Part shown: piece by piece, positions 1 to 7,334 of the stretch
How positions within the stretch are numbered: the first letter of the stretch is position 1
How the letters are laid out: every line of letters begins with the position of its first letter
Source of the DNA: an uncultured Angelakisella sp.
Lineage (GTDB): Bacteria; Bacillota; Clostridia; Oscillospirales; Ruminococcaceae
Direction: 5' to 3'
NCBI GenBank assembly: GCA_904420255.1
Contig: CAJFUT010000228.1
Coordinates: forward strand, 1-8,550
DNA: 8,550 bases
Made by a program: the position numbers and the translations under genes
The notes under the pieces: model-generated
Told to the model about the DNA's origin: nothing
The model's database searches: none
Seen by the model: the letters and a program-made list of their open reading frames with translations, nothing else

Positions 1-792
1 CACCTGGATATGGGCCCCGGGGGGAAGAAGCTCCTCAAGATGCTGGGCTACTGCGGCATCTCCACCGTCTTCTGGGGGGCCCTCTACGGGAGCTGGTTCG
101 GCAACGCCATCCCCCAGGTGGCCAGCGTCTTCTTCGGCCGGGAGGTCCAGGTGCCCATGCTGCTGGATCCTCTCACCAATCCCATGCCCATCCTGATCCT
201 GTCCTTTGTGGTGGGGTACCTCCACATTATGCTGGGCATGGGGCTCCAGGCTTATCTGATGATCCGCCGGGGGCATTTCTGGGACGCGGTCTTTGACGTG
301 GGCTTCTGGTATCTGGTCCTCATCGGGCTGCCTCTGCTGCTGGCAGGCGGCCTGGTGGCCGAGGCGGGGAAGTGGATCGCCATCGCCGGGGCGGCGGGGC
401 TGGTGCTCACCCAGGGGCGGGATAAGAAAAATCCCTTCCTGAAGCTGGCCAGTGGTGTGCTGAGCCTTTATAACATCACGGGGTATTTTTCCGACCTGCT
501 TTCCTATTCCCGGATCATGGCCCTGGGCCTTGCCACCGGCGTCATCGGCCAGGTGATCAACACCATGGGCACCCTGCCGGGACGGAATCTCTTCGGCGCG
601 CTGCTCTTCATCGTGGTCTTTGCCGCGGGGCATCTGCTGAATATGGCCATCAACGCCCTGGGCTCCTATGTCCACACCTCCCGTCTGCAGTACGTGGAGT
701 TTTTCGGCAAATTCTTTGAGGGCGGCGGGCAGCCCTTCCGCCCTCTGCGGCCCGGGACAAAATATGTTTATGTAAATAGTCAGGAGGAGTAA
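1..792 (+). CDS. ntpI: V-type ATP synthase subunit I (a-type stator), 3' part
   Basis: C-terminal membrane half of the subunit that forms the ion half-channels beside the rotor ring. The frame is open from base 1 (H-L-D-M...), so the start and the cytoplasmic N-terminal domain lie upstream; the ATG at 10 is internal. About six hydrophobic segments are visible. The motif LLSYSRIMALGLATG carries the arginine (codon 511-513) equivalent to the essential Arg of yeast Vph1 (R735). A second conserved Arg sits in the VHTSRLQYVEFFGKF block (codon 682-684). The end, FFEGGGQPFRPLRPG, is typical of bacterial subunit I. The TAA at 790-792 lies 2 nt before the ntpK ATG, and the ntpK ribosome site is inside this gene. 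The family is about 600-660 aa, so more than half is missing from the window. The function is confident from motifs and context. Confidence 0.95.
   Translation, partial: HLDMGPGGKKLLKMLGYCGISTVFWGALYGSWFGNAIPQVASVFFGREVQVPMLLDPLTNPMPILILSFVVGYLHIMLGMGLQAYLMIRRGHFWDAVFDVGFWYLVLIGLPLLLAGGLVAEAGKWIAIAGAAGLVLTQGRDKKNPFLKLASGVLSLYNITGYFSDLLSYSRIMALGLATGVIGQVINTMGTLPGRNLFGALLFIVVFAAGHLLNMAINALGSYVHTSRLQYVEFFGKFFEGGGQPFRPLRPGTKYVYVNSQEE
782..787 (+). promoter_or_regulatory. Ribosome binding site of ntpK
   Basis: AGGAGG lies 7 nt before the ATG at 795, embedded in the last codons of ntpI. It is a perfect, well-spaced site, fitting a rotor subunit needed in about ten copies per complex. Confidence 0.85.
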
Positions 793-794
793 TC

Positions 795-1277
795 ATGGAA
801 TTCTTCACTACCTACGGCGGCAATTTCTTGGCTTATCTGGGCGTTGCAGTTGCGGTTATCTTTTCCGGTATGGGTTCTTCCAAGGGCGTGGGCATCGTCG
901 GCGAGGCCATGTCCGGCGTCACGGTGGAGGACCCCGGCAAGTTCGGGCAGCTGCTGCTGCTCCAGGCCCTTCCCGCCACCCAGGGCATCTACGGTTTCGT
1001 GGTGGGCTTCATGGTGATGGTCACCACCGGGATGCTGGGGGGCACCGTGGACCTGAGCCTCGGCACCGGCGCCTATATCTTCGTTTCCTGCTGCCCCGTG
1101 GGCTTTGTGGGGCTGGTTTCCGGCATCGCCCAGGGCCGCGTGTCCGCCGCCGGCGTCAACATTGTGGCCAAGCGGCCTGAGGAAGTTTCCAAGGCCATGG
1201 TGCCCGCCGCGATGGTGGAAACCTACGCCATCCTTTCCCTCCTGATCTCCCTGCTGCTGATCCTGAACATCCACTGA
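795..1277 (+). CDS. ntpK: V-type ATP synthase subunit K (rotor ring, Na+-type)
   Basis: Membrane rotor subunit, 160 aa with four transmembrane helices, made of two fused c-type hairpins as in E. hirae NtpK (about 156 aa). It rotates against subunit I and carries ions across the membrane. The repeat shows in FSGMGSSKGVG / SGIAQGRVSAAG and LQALPATQG / AAMVETYAI. The carboxylate is E142 (codon 1218-1220) in the second hairpin; the first hairpin has none, as usual for this type. L59, T62, Q63, Y66, Q113 and E142 match the E. hirae Na+ ligands L61, T64, Q65, Y68, Q110 and E139, so Na+ coupling is predicted. The two adjacent Cys at 99-100, in the third helix region, are not part of the ion site. 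It sits between ntpI and ntpE, the usual order. Confidence 0.96.
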   Translation: MEFFTTYGGNFLAYLGVAVAVIFSGMGSSKGVGIVGEAMSGVTVEDPGKFGQLLLLQALPATQGIYGFVVGFMVMVTTGMLGGTVDLSLGTGAYIFVSCCPVGFVGLVSGIAQGRVSAAGVNIVAKRPEEVSKAMVPAAMVETYAILSLLISLLLILNIH

Positions 1278-1302
1278 GTTTTGGGAAGGCAGTCTGGCAG
1301 AG

Positions 1303-1308
1303 AGGAGG
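1303..1308 (+). promoter_or_regulatory. Ribosome binding site of ntpE
   Basis: AGGAGG sits 11 nt before the ATG at 1320, slightly longer than ideal. A TGA at 1314-1316 in the same frame rules out any start between the site and this ATG. Confidence 0.7.
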
Positions 1309-1319
1309 TACCCTGAGCT

Positions 1320-1916
1320 ATGAACGACATTTCGGCCATTCTGGCCAAAATCGACGCCGACGCCAGGCAGTACGCCCAAGCGGCCCAGGCCGCGGCGGAG
1401 CAGAAGGCGGAGGCCATCCGGGAGGACTACCGGCGCCAGGCGGAAGAGGAAGCCGCCAGGGCCGCCGGGGAAGCCCAGCGCCAGGCGGAGGCCATCCGCC
1501 AGCGGGCCGTTTCCCAGGCGGGGATCGAGGCCCGGAACAGCCGGCTGGCGGCCCGCCGGGAGGCCATCGACAGCGCCTTTCAAAGGGCCATGGAGCGCCT
1601 CTGCGCCATGCCGGAGGAGGAAAAGATTGATTTCTACGCCGGGCTGGGGGCCCAGTCCCTGGCCGGGGACGCCGCCCTGGTTCTGAACCGGGCGGAGATG
1701 GACTCCCTGGGGGAGCGGGCAGCCGCGGAGCTGGAGAAGCGGGCCCGGTCCGCCGGGAAGCCCTGGCGGGTGACCCTGGCCGGGGAGCCGGGGGCCTTCC
1801 GGGGCGGCTTTGTGCTGGACCAGGGGGTCACCGAGATCAACTGCACCTTCGAGGTTTTGTGCGCCGGGGTCAAGGAAGAGCTGGAGGCCCAGGTGGCCTC
1901 GGTCCTCTTTCCGTGA
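1320..1916 (+). CDS. ntpE: V-type ATP synthase subunit E (peripheral stalk)
   Basis: Peripheral stalk subunit, 198 aa, which pairs with the G/H subunit (ntpF, expected upstream of the window) to hold the A3B3 head against subunit I. Residues about 5-85 are a long charged Ala/Glu/Arg/Gln-rich helix, as expected for the coiled-coil stalk. The C-terminal globular part contains the family block around FRGGFVLDQGVTEINCTFE (about residues 160-178), followed by the usual EELE...VASVLF end that binds the head. The length matches the family. The start is fixed by an in-frame stop 4 codons-equivalents or less upstream (TGA 1314-1316). A 42-nt gap follows ntpK and 33 nt separate it from ntpC. The N-terminal helix alone would not be diagnostic; the C-terminal block and the position are. 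Confidence 0.93.
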   Translation: MNDISAILAKIDADARQYAQAAQAAAEQKAEAIREDYRRQAEEEAARAAGEAQRQAEAIRQRAVSQAGIEARNSRLAARREAIDSAFQRAMERLCAMPEEEKIDFYAGLGAQSLAGDAALVLNRAEMDSLGERAAAELEKRARSAGKPWRVTLAGEPGAFRGGFVLDQGVTEINCTFEVLCAGVKEELEAQVASVLFP

Positions 1917-1936
1917 CCCGCCTCGGGGAAAGCGAG

Positions 1937-1942
1937 AGGAGG
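1937..1942 (+). promoter_or_regulatory. Ribosome binding site of ntpC, deciding a TTG start
   Basis: AGGAGG lies 7 nt before TTG 1950-1952. It supports this TTG as the start, since the next in-frame ATG is 22 codons further on, inside conserved sequence. The site is part of a possible 6-bp stem, CGCCTC (1919-1924) with GAGGCG (1939-1944). Confidence 0.8.
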
Positions 1943-1949
1943 CGCGGTT

Positions 1950-2948
1950 TTGAAAAAATACCGAGATACCGATTATCTCCATGGGTCGGCCCGGGTCCGG
2001 GCCCTGGAAAACGGCATGGTCACCCGGCGGGACTTCCAGAAGATGATCGACGCCAAAACGGCGGAGGAGGCCTATAAGGTCCTGGCCGACGCCCCCATCT
2101 GCCGCGGGATTCCCATGGAGGAATATGAAAAGGGCCTGGAGCGGAGCCTGGGGGAAGCCTACCGGCTGGTGGAGGAGATCGCCCCCACCGGCGGCCTGGC
2201 GGAGCTGTTCCGCTGCCGCTACGACGGCCACAACCTGAAAGCCGCCGTCAAGGCCCGGAAGACCGGCGGCGGCGCCCGGGGCATTTACAGCTCCCTGGGG
2301 AACCTGCCGGCGGAGGAGGCCGTCCGGGGGCTGGAGGAGGGCAGGCTGGAAGGGCTGCCCGGGCCCCTGGCCCAGGCCGCCCTGGAGGCCCTGGACATCC
2401 TGGCCAGGACCGGCGACCCTCAGGCGGTGGATATCCGCATCGACCGGGGGGTGTTGGAGGCCATGACCCAGAAGGCTGAGGAGCTGGGCAACCCCTTTGT
2501 GAAAAAGTATGTGGCGGCCCAGGTGGACATCGCCAACATCCGGGCGGCGGTGCGGCTGAAGCGGATGCTCAAAAGCACCCAGTTCCTGGAGAAGGTGCTG
2601 GTCCCCGGGGGCGGCCTGCCGGTTTCCGCCCTGGCGGAGGCCTACCCCAAGGGCTATGACGCCATCTTCGGGGTGATTTCCGCCTCCCCCTACGGCCGGG
2701 CCCTGGAGCCGGCCTTCGATTCCATCCGGGGCGGCGGTTCCCTCTCCCTCTTTGAAAAGCTCTGCGACAACGCCCTGGTGGCCATGCTGGACGAGGCCCG
2801 CACCATCCCCTTCGGCATGGAGCCCATGGCGGCCTACCTGGCGGGGAAGGAGAGCGAAGCCAAGGCCGCCCGGATCGTCATGGCCTCCAAGCTGGCGGGG
2901 GCGGAGCCCCAGCAGATCACGGAAAGGCTGCGTGAGACCTATGGGTAA
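1950..2948 (+). CDS. ntpC: V-type ATP synthase subunit C (rotor socket, d-type)
   Basis: Funnel-shaped subunit, 332 aa, that sits on the K ring and holds the D-F axle (d subunit of eukaryotic V-ATPase); E. hirae NtpC is about 330 aa. The N-terminus YRDTDYLHGSARVRALENGM resembles the family's opening helix, followed by repeated three-helix units with blocks such as RCRYDGHNLKAAVKAR (near residue 88) and NPFVKKYVAAQVDIANIRAAVRLKR (near 180). These are soluble, mostly helical and have no catalytic motif. The start is TTG with a well-placed AGGAGG; starting at the later ATG would remove the conserved opening. The last 8 nt overlap ntpG, suggesting coupled translation. The 1-per-complex stoichiometry would fit a weaker start codon, but that link is inference. 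Confidence 0.94.
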   Translation: MKKYRDTDYLHGSARVRALENGMVTRRDFQKMIDAKTAEEAYKVLADAPICRGIPMEEYEKGLERSLGEAYRLVEEIAPTGGLAELFRCRYDGHNLKAAVKARKTGGGARGIYSSLGNLPAEEAVRGLEEGRLEGLPGPLAQAALEALDILARTGDPQAVDIRIDRGVLEAMTQKAEELGNPFVKKYVAAQVDIANIRAAVRLKRMLKSTQFLEKVLVPGGGLPVSALAEAYPKGYDAIFGVISASPYGRALEPAFDSIRGGGSLSLFEKLCDNALVAMLDEARTIPFGMEPMAAYLAGKESEAKAARIVMASKLAGAEPQQITERLRETYG

Positions 2949-3261
2949 CAAAATTGCGGTGGTGGGCGAGAAGGAAAGCGTCCTGGGCTTCAAGGCGGTG
3001 GGCTTCGCGGTGTTTGAAACCGCGGCCCCCCAGGAGGCGGAGGAAACGGTCCGCCGCCTGGCAAAGGAGGGCTACGGCATCATTTTCATCACCGAGCAGG
3101 CCCTGGCCCCCATTCTCCCCATTTTGAACGACTACAAGGACCGGCGGATCCCCGCCATCATCCCCATCCCGGGCCGTCAGGGCACCATGGGCCTGGGGAT
3201 GACCTCGGTGAGGCAGAGTGTGGAAAGGGCCGTGGGCGCCGATATCCTGTTCCGAGATTAG
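2941..3261 (+). CDS. ntpG: V-type ATP synthase subunit F (central axle)
   Basis: Small axle subunit, 106 aa, which binds subunit D in the A3B3 core; it is called NtpG in E. hirae naming and AtpF in many annotations. The open frame extends further upstream inside ntpC, but the real start is ATG 2941, giving MGNKIAVVGEKESVLGFKAV. This matches the family's opening beta strand and GxxxxVLGF motif and its usual 100-110 aa. Other family marks are the GIIFITE strand (about 46-52), PAIIPIPG (71-78) and the C-terminal VERAVGADIL helix. It overlaps ntpC by 8 nt. The only upstream Shine-Dalgarno candidate, GGAAAGG at 2921-2927, is 13 nt away, so translation is probably coupled to ntpC. TAG 3259-3261 is followed by an 17-nt gap to the preferred ntpA start. 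Confidence 0.94.
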   Translation: MGNKIAVVGEKESVLGFKAVGFAVFETAAPQEAEETVRRLAKEGYGIIFITEQALAPILPILNDYKDRRIPAIIPIPGRQGTMGLGMTSVRQSVERAVGADILFRD

Positions 3262-3263
3262 AA

Positions 3264-3273
3264 AAGTAGGTGA
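3264..3273 (+). promoter_or_regulatory. Ribosome binding site of ntpA, deciding a TTG start
   Basis: AAGTAGGTGA differs by one base from the full anti-Shine-Dalgarno complement AAGGAGGTGA. Its AGG (3268-3270) is 8 nt before TTG 3279, the ideal spacing. It overlaps the alternative GTG at 3270, which therefore could not be served by it. Confidence 0.7.
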
Positions 3274-3278
3274 ATCAA

Positions 3279-5051
3279 TTGAGCCAAGGAAAGATCGTAA
3301 AGGTTTCCGGCCCCCTGGTGGTGGCCGAAGGTATGCGGGACGCCAATATGTTCGACGTGGTCCATGTGGGTGAAATGGGCCTCATCGGCGAAATCATCGA
3401 GATGCGTGGGGACCGCGCTTCCATTCAGGTCTATGAGGAAACCTCCGGCCTGGGGCCCGGCTCCCAGGTGGTGTCCACCGGGGCGCCCCTTTCGGTGGAG
3501 CTGGCCCCCGGCCTTCTGGAGATGATCTACGACGGCATCCAGCGCCCCCTGGAGCGGATCAAGGAGCTGACCGGCAGCAGCATCGCCAGAGGGATCAGCG
3601 TCCCCGCCCTGGACCATGAGCGCAAGTGGGAGTTCGTCCCCTCTAGGAAGCCCGGGGATCCGGTGGAGGAGGGGGACATCCTGGGCACCGTCCAGGAAAC
3701 CAGCCTCATCAGCCACAAGATCATGGTGCCCCCCGGCATCCGGGGGACCCTTCTGGAGATTTCCGGCGGGAAGTACACCATTGAGGAGCCCATCGCCCGG
3801 GTGGATACCGGGGAGGGCGGGGTGAAGGAGATCGCCATGCTCCGCAGGTGGCCGGTGCGCCGCCAGCGCCCGGTGCGGGAAAAGCTCTCTCCCGATATCC
3901 CCATGATCACCGGCCAGCGGGTTATCGACACCCTGTTCCCCGTGGCCCGCGGCGGCACAGCCGCCGTCCCCGGGCCCTTCGGCTCCGGCAAGACGGTGGT
4001 GCAGCACCAGCTTGCCAAGTGGAGCGACGTGGACATTGTGGTCTACATCGGCTGCGGCGAGCGGGGCAACGAGATGACCGACGTGCTGCGGGAGTTCCCG
4101 GAGCTCCGGGACCCCAAATCCGGGGAATCCCTCATGAAGCGCACCGTCCTCATCGCCAACACCTCGGATATGCCGGTGGCGGCCCGGGAGGCCTCCATCT
4201 ACACCGGCATCACCATCGCCGAGTACTTCCGGGATATGGGCTACTCGGTGGCCATCATGGCCGACTCCACCTCCCGCTGGGCCGAGGCCCTCCGGGAGAT
4301 GTCGGGACGCCTGGAGGAGATGCCCGGCGAGGAAGGCTACCCCGCCTACCTCACCTCCCGTCTGGCCCAGTTCTACGAGCGGGCCGGCCGGGTCATCTGC
4401 CTGGGAAGCGACCGGCGGGAGGGCTCCCTCACCGCCATCGGGGCCGTTTCCCCCGCCGGCGGCGATAACTCCGACCCGGTGGTCCAGGCCACTCTGCGGA
4501 TCGTCAAGGTGTTCTGGGGGCTGGATTCCAGCCTGGCCTACAAGCGCCACTTCCCGGCCATCAACTGGCTCACCTCCTATTCCCTCTATAACGACCGGAT
4601 CGGGGAATGGATGAACAAAAACGTCGCCGAGGACTGGACCCGCCTGCTGGACGAAACCATGAACCTGCTCCAGGTGGAGGCGGAGCTGGAGGAGATCGTC
4701 AAGCTGGTGGGGTACGATTCCCTTTCCGCCCCGGACCGGCTCTCCCTGGAGGCCGCCCGGTCCATCCGGGAGGACTATCTCCAGCAGAACGCCTTCGACG
4801 AGGTGGATACCTACACCAGCCTTCCCAAGCAGTACGGGATGCTGCGGCTGGTGCTCCAGTTCTATCACGAGTCCAAAACGGCCCTGGAGGCCGGCGTGCC
4901 CATCGCCGCCATCTTCGCCCTGGATATCCGGGAGAAGATCGCCCGGGCCAAATATGTCCAGGAAGATGAGATCCAGGGGTACCTGGAGGCCACCTCCAGG
5001 GAGCTGGAGGAGGATATGCGGAAGCTGATGAACGGGGAGGTGGAGGACTGA
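3279..5051 (+). CDS. ntpA: V-type ATP synthase catalytic subunit A
   Basis: ATP-hydrolysing subunit of the A3B3 head. With the TTG 3279 start it is 590 aa and opens [14 protein letters not shown], aligning with E. hirae NtpA (MQIGKIIKVSGPLV, about 593 aa). The P-loop GPFGSGKT is at residues 232-239 (3972-3995), so the Walker lysine is K238, and GER gives E261 and R262; these are the same numbers as in E. hirae NtpA. That agreement supports the TTG start over GTG 3270, which would add three residues. The beta-barrel domain, the A-specific insertion (about 110-200, with [10 protein letters not shown]) and the block [15 protein letters not shown] are all present. The end has the RSKY-like RAKYVQEDE helix region. 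The stop overlaps the ntpB start by one base (TGATG). No key residue is missing. Confidence 0.97.
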   Translation: MSQGKIVKVSGPLVVAEGMRDANMFDVVHVGEMGLIGEIIEMRGDRASIQVYEETSGLGPGSQVVSTGAPLSVELAPGLLEMIYDGIQRPLERIKELTGSSIARGISVPALDHERKWEFVPSRKPGDPVEEGDILGTVQETSLISHKIMVPPGIRGTLLEISGGKYTIEEPIARVDTGEGGVKEIAMLRRWPVRRQRPVREKLSPDIPMITGQRVIDTLFPVARGGTAAVPGPFGSGKTVVQHQLAKWSDVDIVVYIGCGERGNEMTDVLREFPELRDPKSGESLMKRTVLIANTSDMPVAAREASIYTGITIAEYFRDMGYSVAIMADSTSRWAEALREMSGRLEEMPGEEGYPAYLTSRLAQFYERAGRVICLGSDRREGSLTAIGAVSPAGGDNSDPVVQATLRIVKVFWGLDSSLAYKRHFPAINWLTSYSLYNDRIGEWMNKNVAEDWTRLLDETMNLLQVEAELEEIVKLVGYDSLSAPDRLSLEAARSIREDYLQQNAFDEVDTYTSLPKQYGMLRLVLQFYHESKTALEAGVPIAAIFALDIREKIARAKYVQEDEIQGYLEATSRELEEDMRKLMNGEVED

Positions 5052-6436
5052 TGCAGAAGGAATACCGTACCATACAGGAGGTGGCGGGCCCTCTGATGCT
5101 GGTGAAGGATGTGGAGGGCGTCGCCTACAACGAGCTGGGGGAGATCCAGCTTCCCAACGGGGAGCGCCGCCGCTGCAAGGTGCTGGAGGTGGACGGCTCC
5201 AACGTCCTGGTCCAGCTCTTTGAGAACTCCGCCGGCATCAACCTGGAGCACAGCAAGGTGCGCTTCTTCGGCCACAGCCTGGAGCTGGGGGTTTCGGAGG
5301 ATATGCTGGGCCGGATCTTCTCCGGCATGGGGGAGCCCATCGACGGCGGCCCCCAGCTGATCCCCGAAAAGCGGGTGGACATCAACGGCCTGCCCATGAA
5401 CCCCGCCGCCCGGACCTACCCGGAGGAGTTCATCCAGACCGGGGTTTCCGCCATCGACGGCCTCAATACCCTGGTCCGGGGGCAGAAGCTGCCCATCTTT
5501 TCCGGCTCCGGCCTGCCCCACGCCAAGCTGGCGGCCCAGATCGCCCGCCAGGCCAAGGTGCTGGGCACCGATTCCAAATTCGCCGTGGTGTTCTGCGCCA
5601 TCGGCATCACCTTCGAGGAATCGGATTTCTTCATCAGCGACTTCAAGCGCACCGGGGCCATCGACCGGGCGGTGCTGTTCATCAACCTGGCCAACGACCC
5701 GGCCATCGAGCGGATCTCCACCCCCCGGATGGCCCTCACCGCCGCCGAGTACCTGGCCTTTGAGAAGGATATGCACGTCCTGTGCATCCTCACCGACATC
5801 ACCAACTACGCCGAGGCCCTCCGGGAGGTTTCCGCCGCCCGGAAGGAGGTCCCCGGCCGCCGGGGCTACCCCGGCTACCTCTACACCGACCTGGCCGGCA
5901 TCTACGAGCGGGCCGGCCGCCGGGAGGACAGCAAAGGCTCCATCACCATGATCCCCATTCTCTCCATGCCCGAGGATGACAAGACCCACCCCATCCCGGA
6001 CCTCACCGGCTACATCACCGAGGGGCAGATCATCCTCTCCCGGGAGCTGTACCGCAAGGGGGTCATGCCTCCCATCGACGTGCTGCCCAGCCTTTCCCGT
6101 CTGAAGGACAAGGGCATCGGCCCCGGCAAGACCCGGGAGGACCACGCCGGCACCATGAACCAGCTTTTTGCCGCCTATGCCCGGGGCAAGGACGCCAAGG
6201 AGCTGATGACCATTCTGGGCGAGGCGGCCCTTTCCGACACCGACAAGCTCTACGCCAAATTTGCCGACGCCTTTGAGCGGGAGTATGTTTCCCAGGGCTA
6301 CGATACCGACCGGAGCATCGAGGAAACCCTGGACCTGGGCTGGAAGCTGCTTTCTATCCTGCCGGTCACCGAGCTGAAGCGGATCAAGACCGAGATGATC
6401 GAGAAATATCTGCCGAAGCAGGACGGCGGCCAGTAA
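5051..6436 (+). CDS. ntpB: V-type ATP synthase non-catalytic subunit B
   Basis: Partner of subunit A in the A3B3 head, 461 aa (E. hirae NtpB is about 458). The Walker A position is replaced by [10 protein letters not shown] (151-160), lacking GKT, as expected for the regulatory, non-hydrolysing subunit. R350 in PSLSRL corresponds to the arginine finger of E. hirae B (R350), which reaches into the A-subunit site. Other family blocks are [15 protein letters not shown] at the N-terminus, [22 protein letters not shown] (269-290) and [21 protein letters not shown] (306-326). The ATG shares its A with the ntpA TGA, and GGAGG at 5036-5040 and 5042-5046 lies just upstream, so A and B are probably translationally coupled to keep equal amounts. 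Confidence 0.97.
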   Translation: MQKEYRTIQEVAGPLMLVKDVEGVAYNELGEIQLPNGERRRCKVLEVDGSNVLVQLFENSAGINLEHSKVRFFGHSLELGVSEDMLGRIFSGMGEPIDGGPQLIPEKRVDINGLPMNPAARTYPEEFIQTGVSAIDGLNTLVRGQKLPIFSGSGLPHAKLAAQIARQAKVLGTDSKFAVVFCAIGITFEESDFFISDFKRTGAIDRAVLFINLANDPAIERISTPRMALTAAEYLAFEKDMHVLCILTDITNYAEALREVSAARKEVPGRRGYPGYLYTDLAGIYERAGRREDSKGSITMIPILSMPEDDKTHPIPDLTGYITEGQIILSRELYRKGVMPPIDVLPSLSRLKDKGIGPGKTREDHAGTMNQLFAAYARGKDAKELMTILGEAALSDTDKLYAKFADAFEREYVSQGYDTDRSIEETLDLGWKLLSILPVTELKRIKTEMIEKYLPKQDGGQ

Positions 6437-6444
6437 GGGGGGAG
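6437..6444 (+). promoter_or_regulatory. Ribosome binding site of ntpD
   Basis: A G-rich GGGGGGAG run follows the ntpB stop directly and ends 4 nt before the ATG at 6449. It is an unusual, less exact Shine-Dalgarno match than its neighbours but well positioned. Confidence 0.6.
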
Positions 6445-6448
6445 CGTT

Positions 6449-7114
6449 ATGGCTGTACTGCAGGTGAATCCCACCCGCATGGAGCTTTCCCGGCTGAAAA
6501 AGCGGCTGAAAACCTCCATGCGGGGCCACAGCCTCCTGAAGGACAAGCGGGACGACCTGATGAAGAAGTTCCTGGAGCAGGTGCGCCGGAACAAGGAGCT
6601 GCGGGAGCAGGTGGAGGAGAAGATCATGGGGGTTTACGGCGGCTTTGCCATCGCCGGGGCCGTCATGAGCCCCAATATGCTGGAGGAGGCCCTGATGCTC
6701 CCCAAGGAACAGGTGGAGCTGGAGGTGTCCTCCCAGAACCTGATGAGCGTGGAGGTCCCCGTTTTCCGTTTCAGCCGCTCCGGCGCCGGGGAGGAGGATA
6801 TCTCCCCCTACGGCTTCGCCTTCACCTCCGGGGAACTGGACGATTCGGTGGCCGCCCTCCGGGAGGTGCTGCCCCTGATGCTGGAGCTGGCCCAGATGGA
6901 AAAGAGCGCCCAGCTCCTGGCCCAGGAGATCGAAAAGACCCGCCGGCGGGTCAACGCCCTGGAGTATGTCCAAATCCCCACCCTTCAGGAAACCATCAAA
7001 AGCATCTCCATGAAGCTGGATGAAAACGAGCGGGGGAACCTGGCCCGGCTGATGAAGATCAAGGACATGATGGTTCAGGAAACCATTGAGAGCCGCCGGG
7101 AAGCCGGCGCGTGA
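6449..7114 (+). CDS. ntpD: V-type ATP synthase subunit D (central rotor shaft)
   Basis: Shaft of the motor, 221 aa, which inserts in A3B3, binds subunit F and rests in subunit C. The N-terminal helix begins LQVNPTRMELSRLKKRLKTS and carries the family's HxLLKDKRD motif (27-35). The C-terminal helix contains TRRRVNALEYVQIP (164-177) and KLDENERGNLARLMKIKDM (189-207), the most conserved block of the family. The two long helices would pair as a coiled coil with a short globular middle (about 85-130). It starts 12 nt after ntpB and is the last gene of the operon: no H- or J-type gene of the E. hirae cluster follows; instead two terminator-like hairpins do. Confidence 0.96.
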   Translation: MAVLQVNPTRMELSRLKKRLKTSMRGHSLLKDKRDDLMKKFLEQVRRNKELREQVEEKIMGVYGGFAIAGAVMSPNMLEEALMLPKEQVELEVSSQNLMSVEVPVFRFSRSGAGEEDISPYGFAFTSGELDDSVAALREVLPLMLELAQMEKSAQLLAQEIEKTRRRVNALEYVQIPTLQETIKSISMKLDENERGNLARLMKIKDMMVQETIESRREAGA

Positions 7115-7130
7115 CCCTTCAGGACAACAG

Positions 7131-7191
7131 AAACTTCATGGGCAGGCGGCCCGCTGCCAAGCCGGGCAGAAGCGCCGCCCATGAAGTTTTT
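7131..7191 (+). terminator. Intrinsic terminator of the V-ATPase operon (first)
   Basis: AAACTTCATGGGC (7131-7143) pairs perfectly with GCCCATGAAGTTT (7177-7189). The stem continues past a bulged A7144 with GGCG (7145-7148) and CGCC (7173-7176). An inner GCCCG/CGGGC pairing (7149-7153 with 7163-7167) is possible. Five Ts (7187-7191) follow the stem. It begins 17 nt after the ntpD stop, the expected place. Confidence 0.82.
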
Positions 7192-7223
7192 GCCCATGTG
7201 GGCCGTCCCGGCCCACATGGGCA
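7191..7223. repeat. Perfect 14-bp inverted repeat (second hairpin)
   Basis: TGCCCATGTGGGCC (7191-7204) and GGCCCACATGGGCA (7210-7223) are exact reverse complements around the loop GTCCC. No T run follows, so it is not a terminator on its own on this strand. It starts at the last T of the first terminator and shares the GCCCATG/CATGGGC core with it. Confidence 0.85.
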
Positions 7224-7234
7224 ATCCTTATGGC

Positions 7235-7264
7235 CGTTTTGCTGTGCTTTTGCAGAGCAAAACG
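7235..7264. repeat. Inverted repeat (third hairpin)
   Basis: CGTTTTGCT (7235-7243) pairs with AGCAAAACG (7256-7264). After a G-G mismatch, TGC (7245-7247) pairs with GCA (7252-7254), leaving a TTTT loop. Its 3' end abuts the next hairpin with no spacer. No T run follows on the + strand. Confidence 0.7.
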
Positions 7265-7309
7265 CAGGCGGCTTTCCCCAGGCCGGGCCCGGGGGGCCGC
7301 CTGTTTTTT
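7265..7309 (+). terminator. Intrinsic terminator (second, fourth hairpin)
   Basis: CAGGCGGC (7265-7272) pairs with GCCGCCTG (7296-7303), and CCCC (7276-7279) can pair with the G run at 7291-7295. Six Ts follow (7304-7309). It is probably a back-up terminator isolating the V-ATPase operon from the AOR-type unit. The T run is mirrored by AAAAAAC at 7317-7323. Confidence 0.78.
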
Positions 7310-7334
7310 GTTATCGAAAAAACACGTTAAATCA

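Noticed and set aside
1278..1319. Possible attenuator or processing hairpin between ntpK and ntpE
   Set aside because: The 42-nt gap has no convincing stem; only the ribosome site of ntpE and the short palindrome GGTACC are visible.
780..2993. Minus-strand open frame of 737 codons across ntpK, ntpE and ntpC
   Set aside because: It lies wholly antisense to well-recognised V-ATPase genes. Its composition (runs of Gly, Leu, Gln, His, Pro) is what reverse-reading of GC-rich codons gives, and no known domain is visible.
3258..4868. Minus-strand open frame of 536 codons opposite ntpA
   Set aside because: Low-complexity H/G/L/P-rich translation mirrors the ntpA codons; no recognisable motif.
5201..5530. 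Apparent loss of the Walker A motif in subunit B
   Set aside because: [10 protein letters not shown] is the normal degenerate P-loop of non-catalytic B subunits, not a mutation.
4865..6973. Minus-strand open frame of 702 codons opposite ntpA, ntpB and ntpD
   Set aside because: Same shadow effect of high GC; it spans three conserved sense genes and shows no protein family features.
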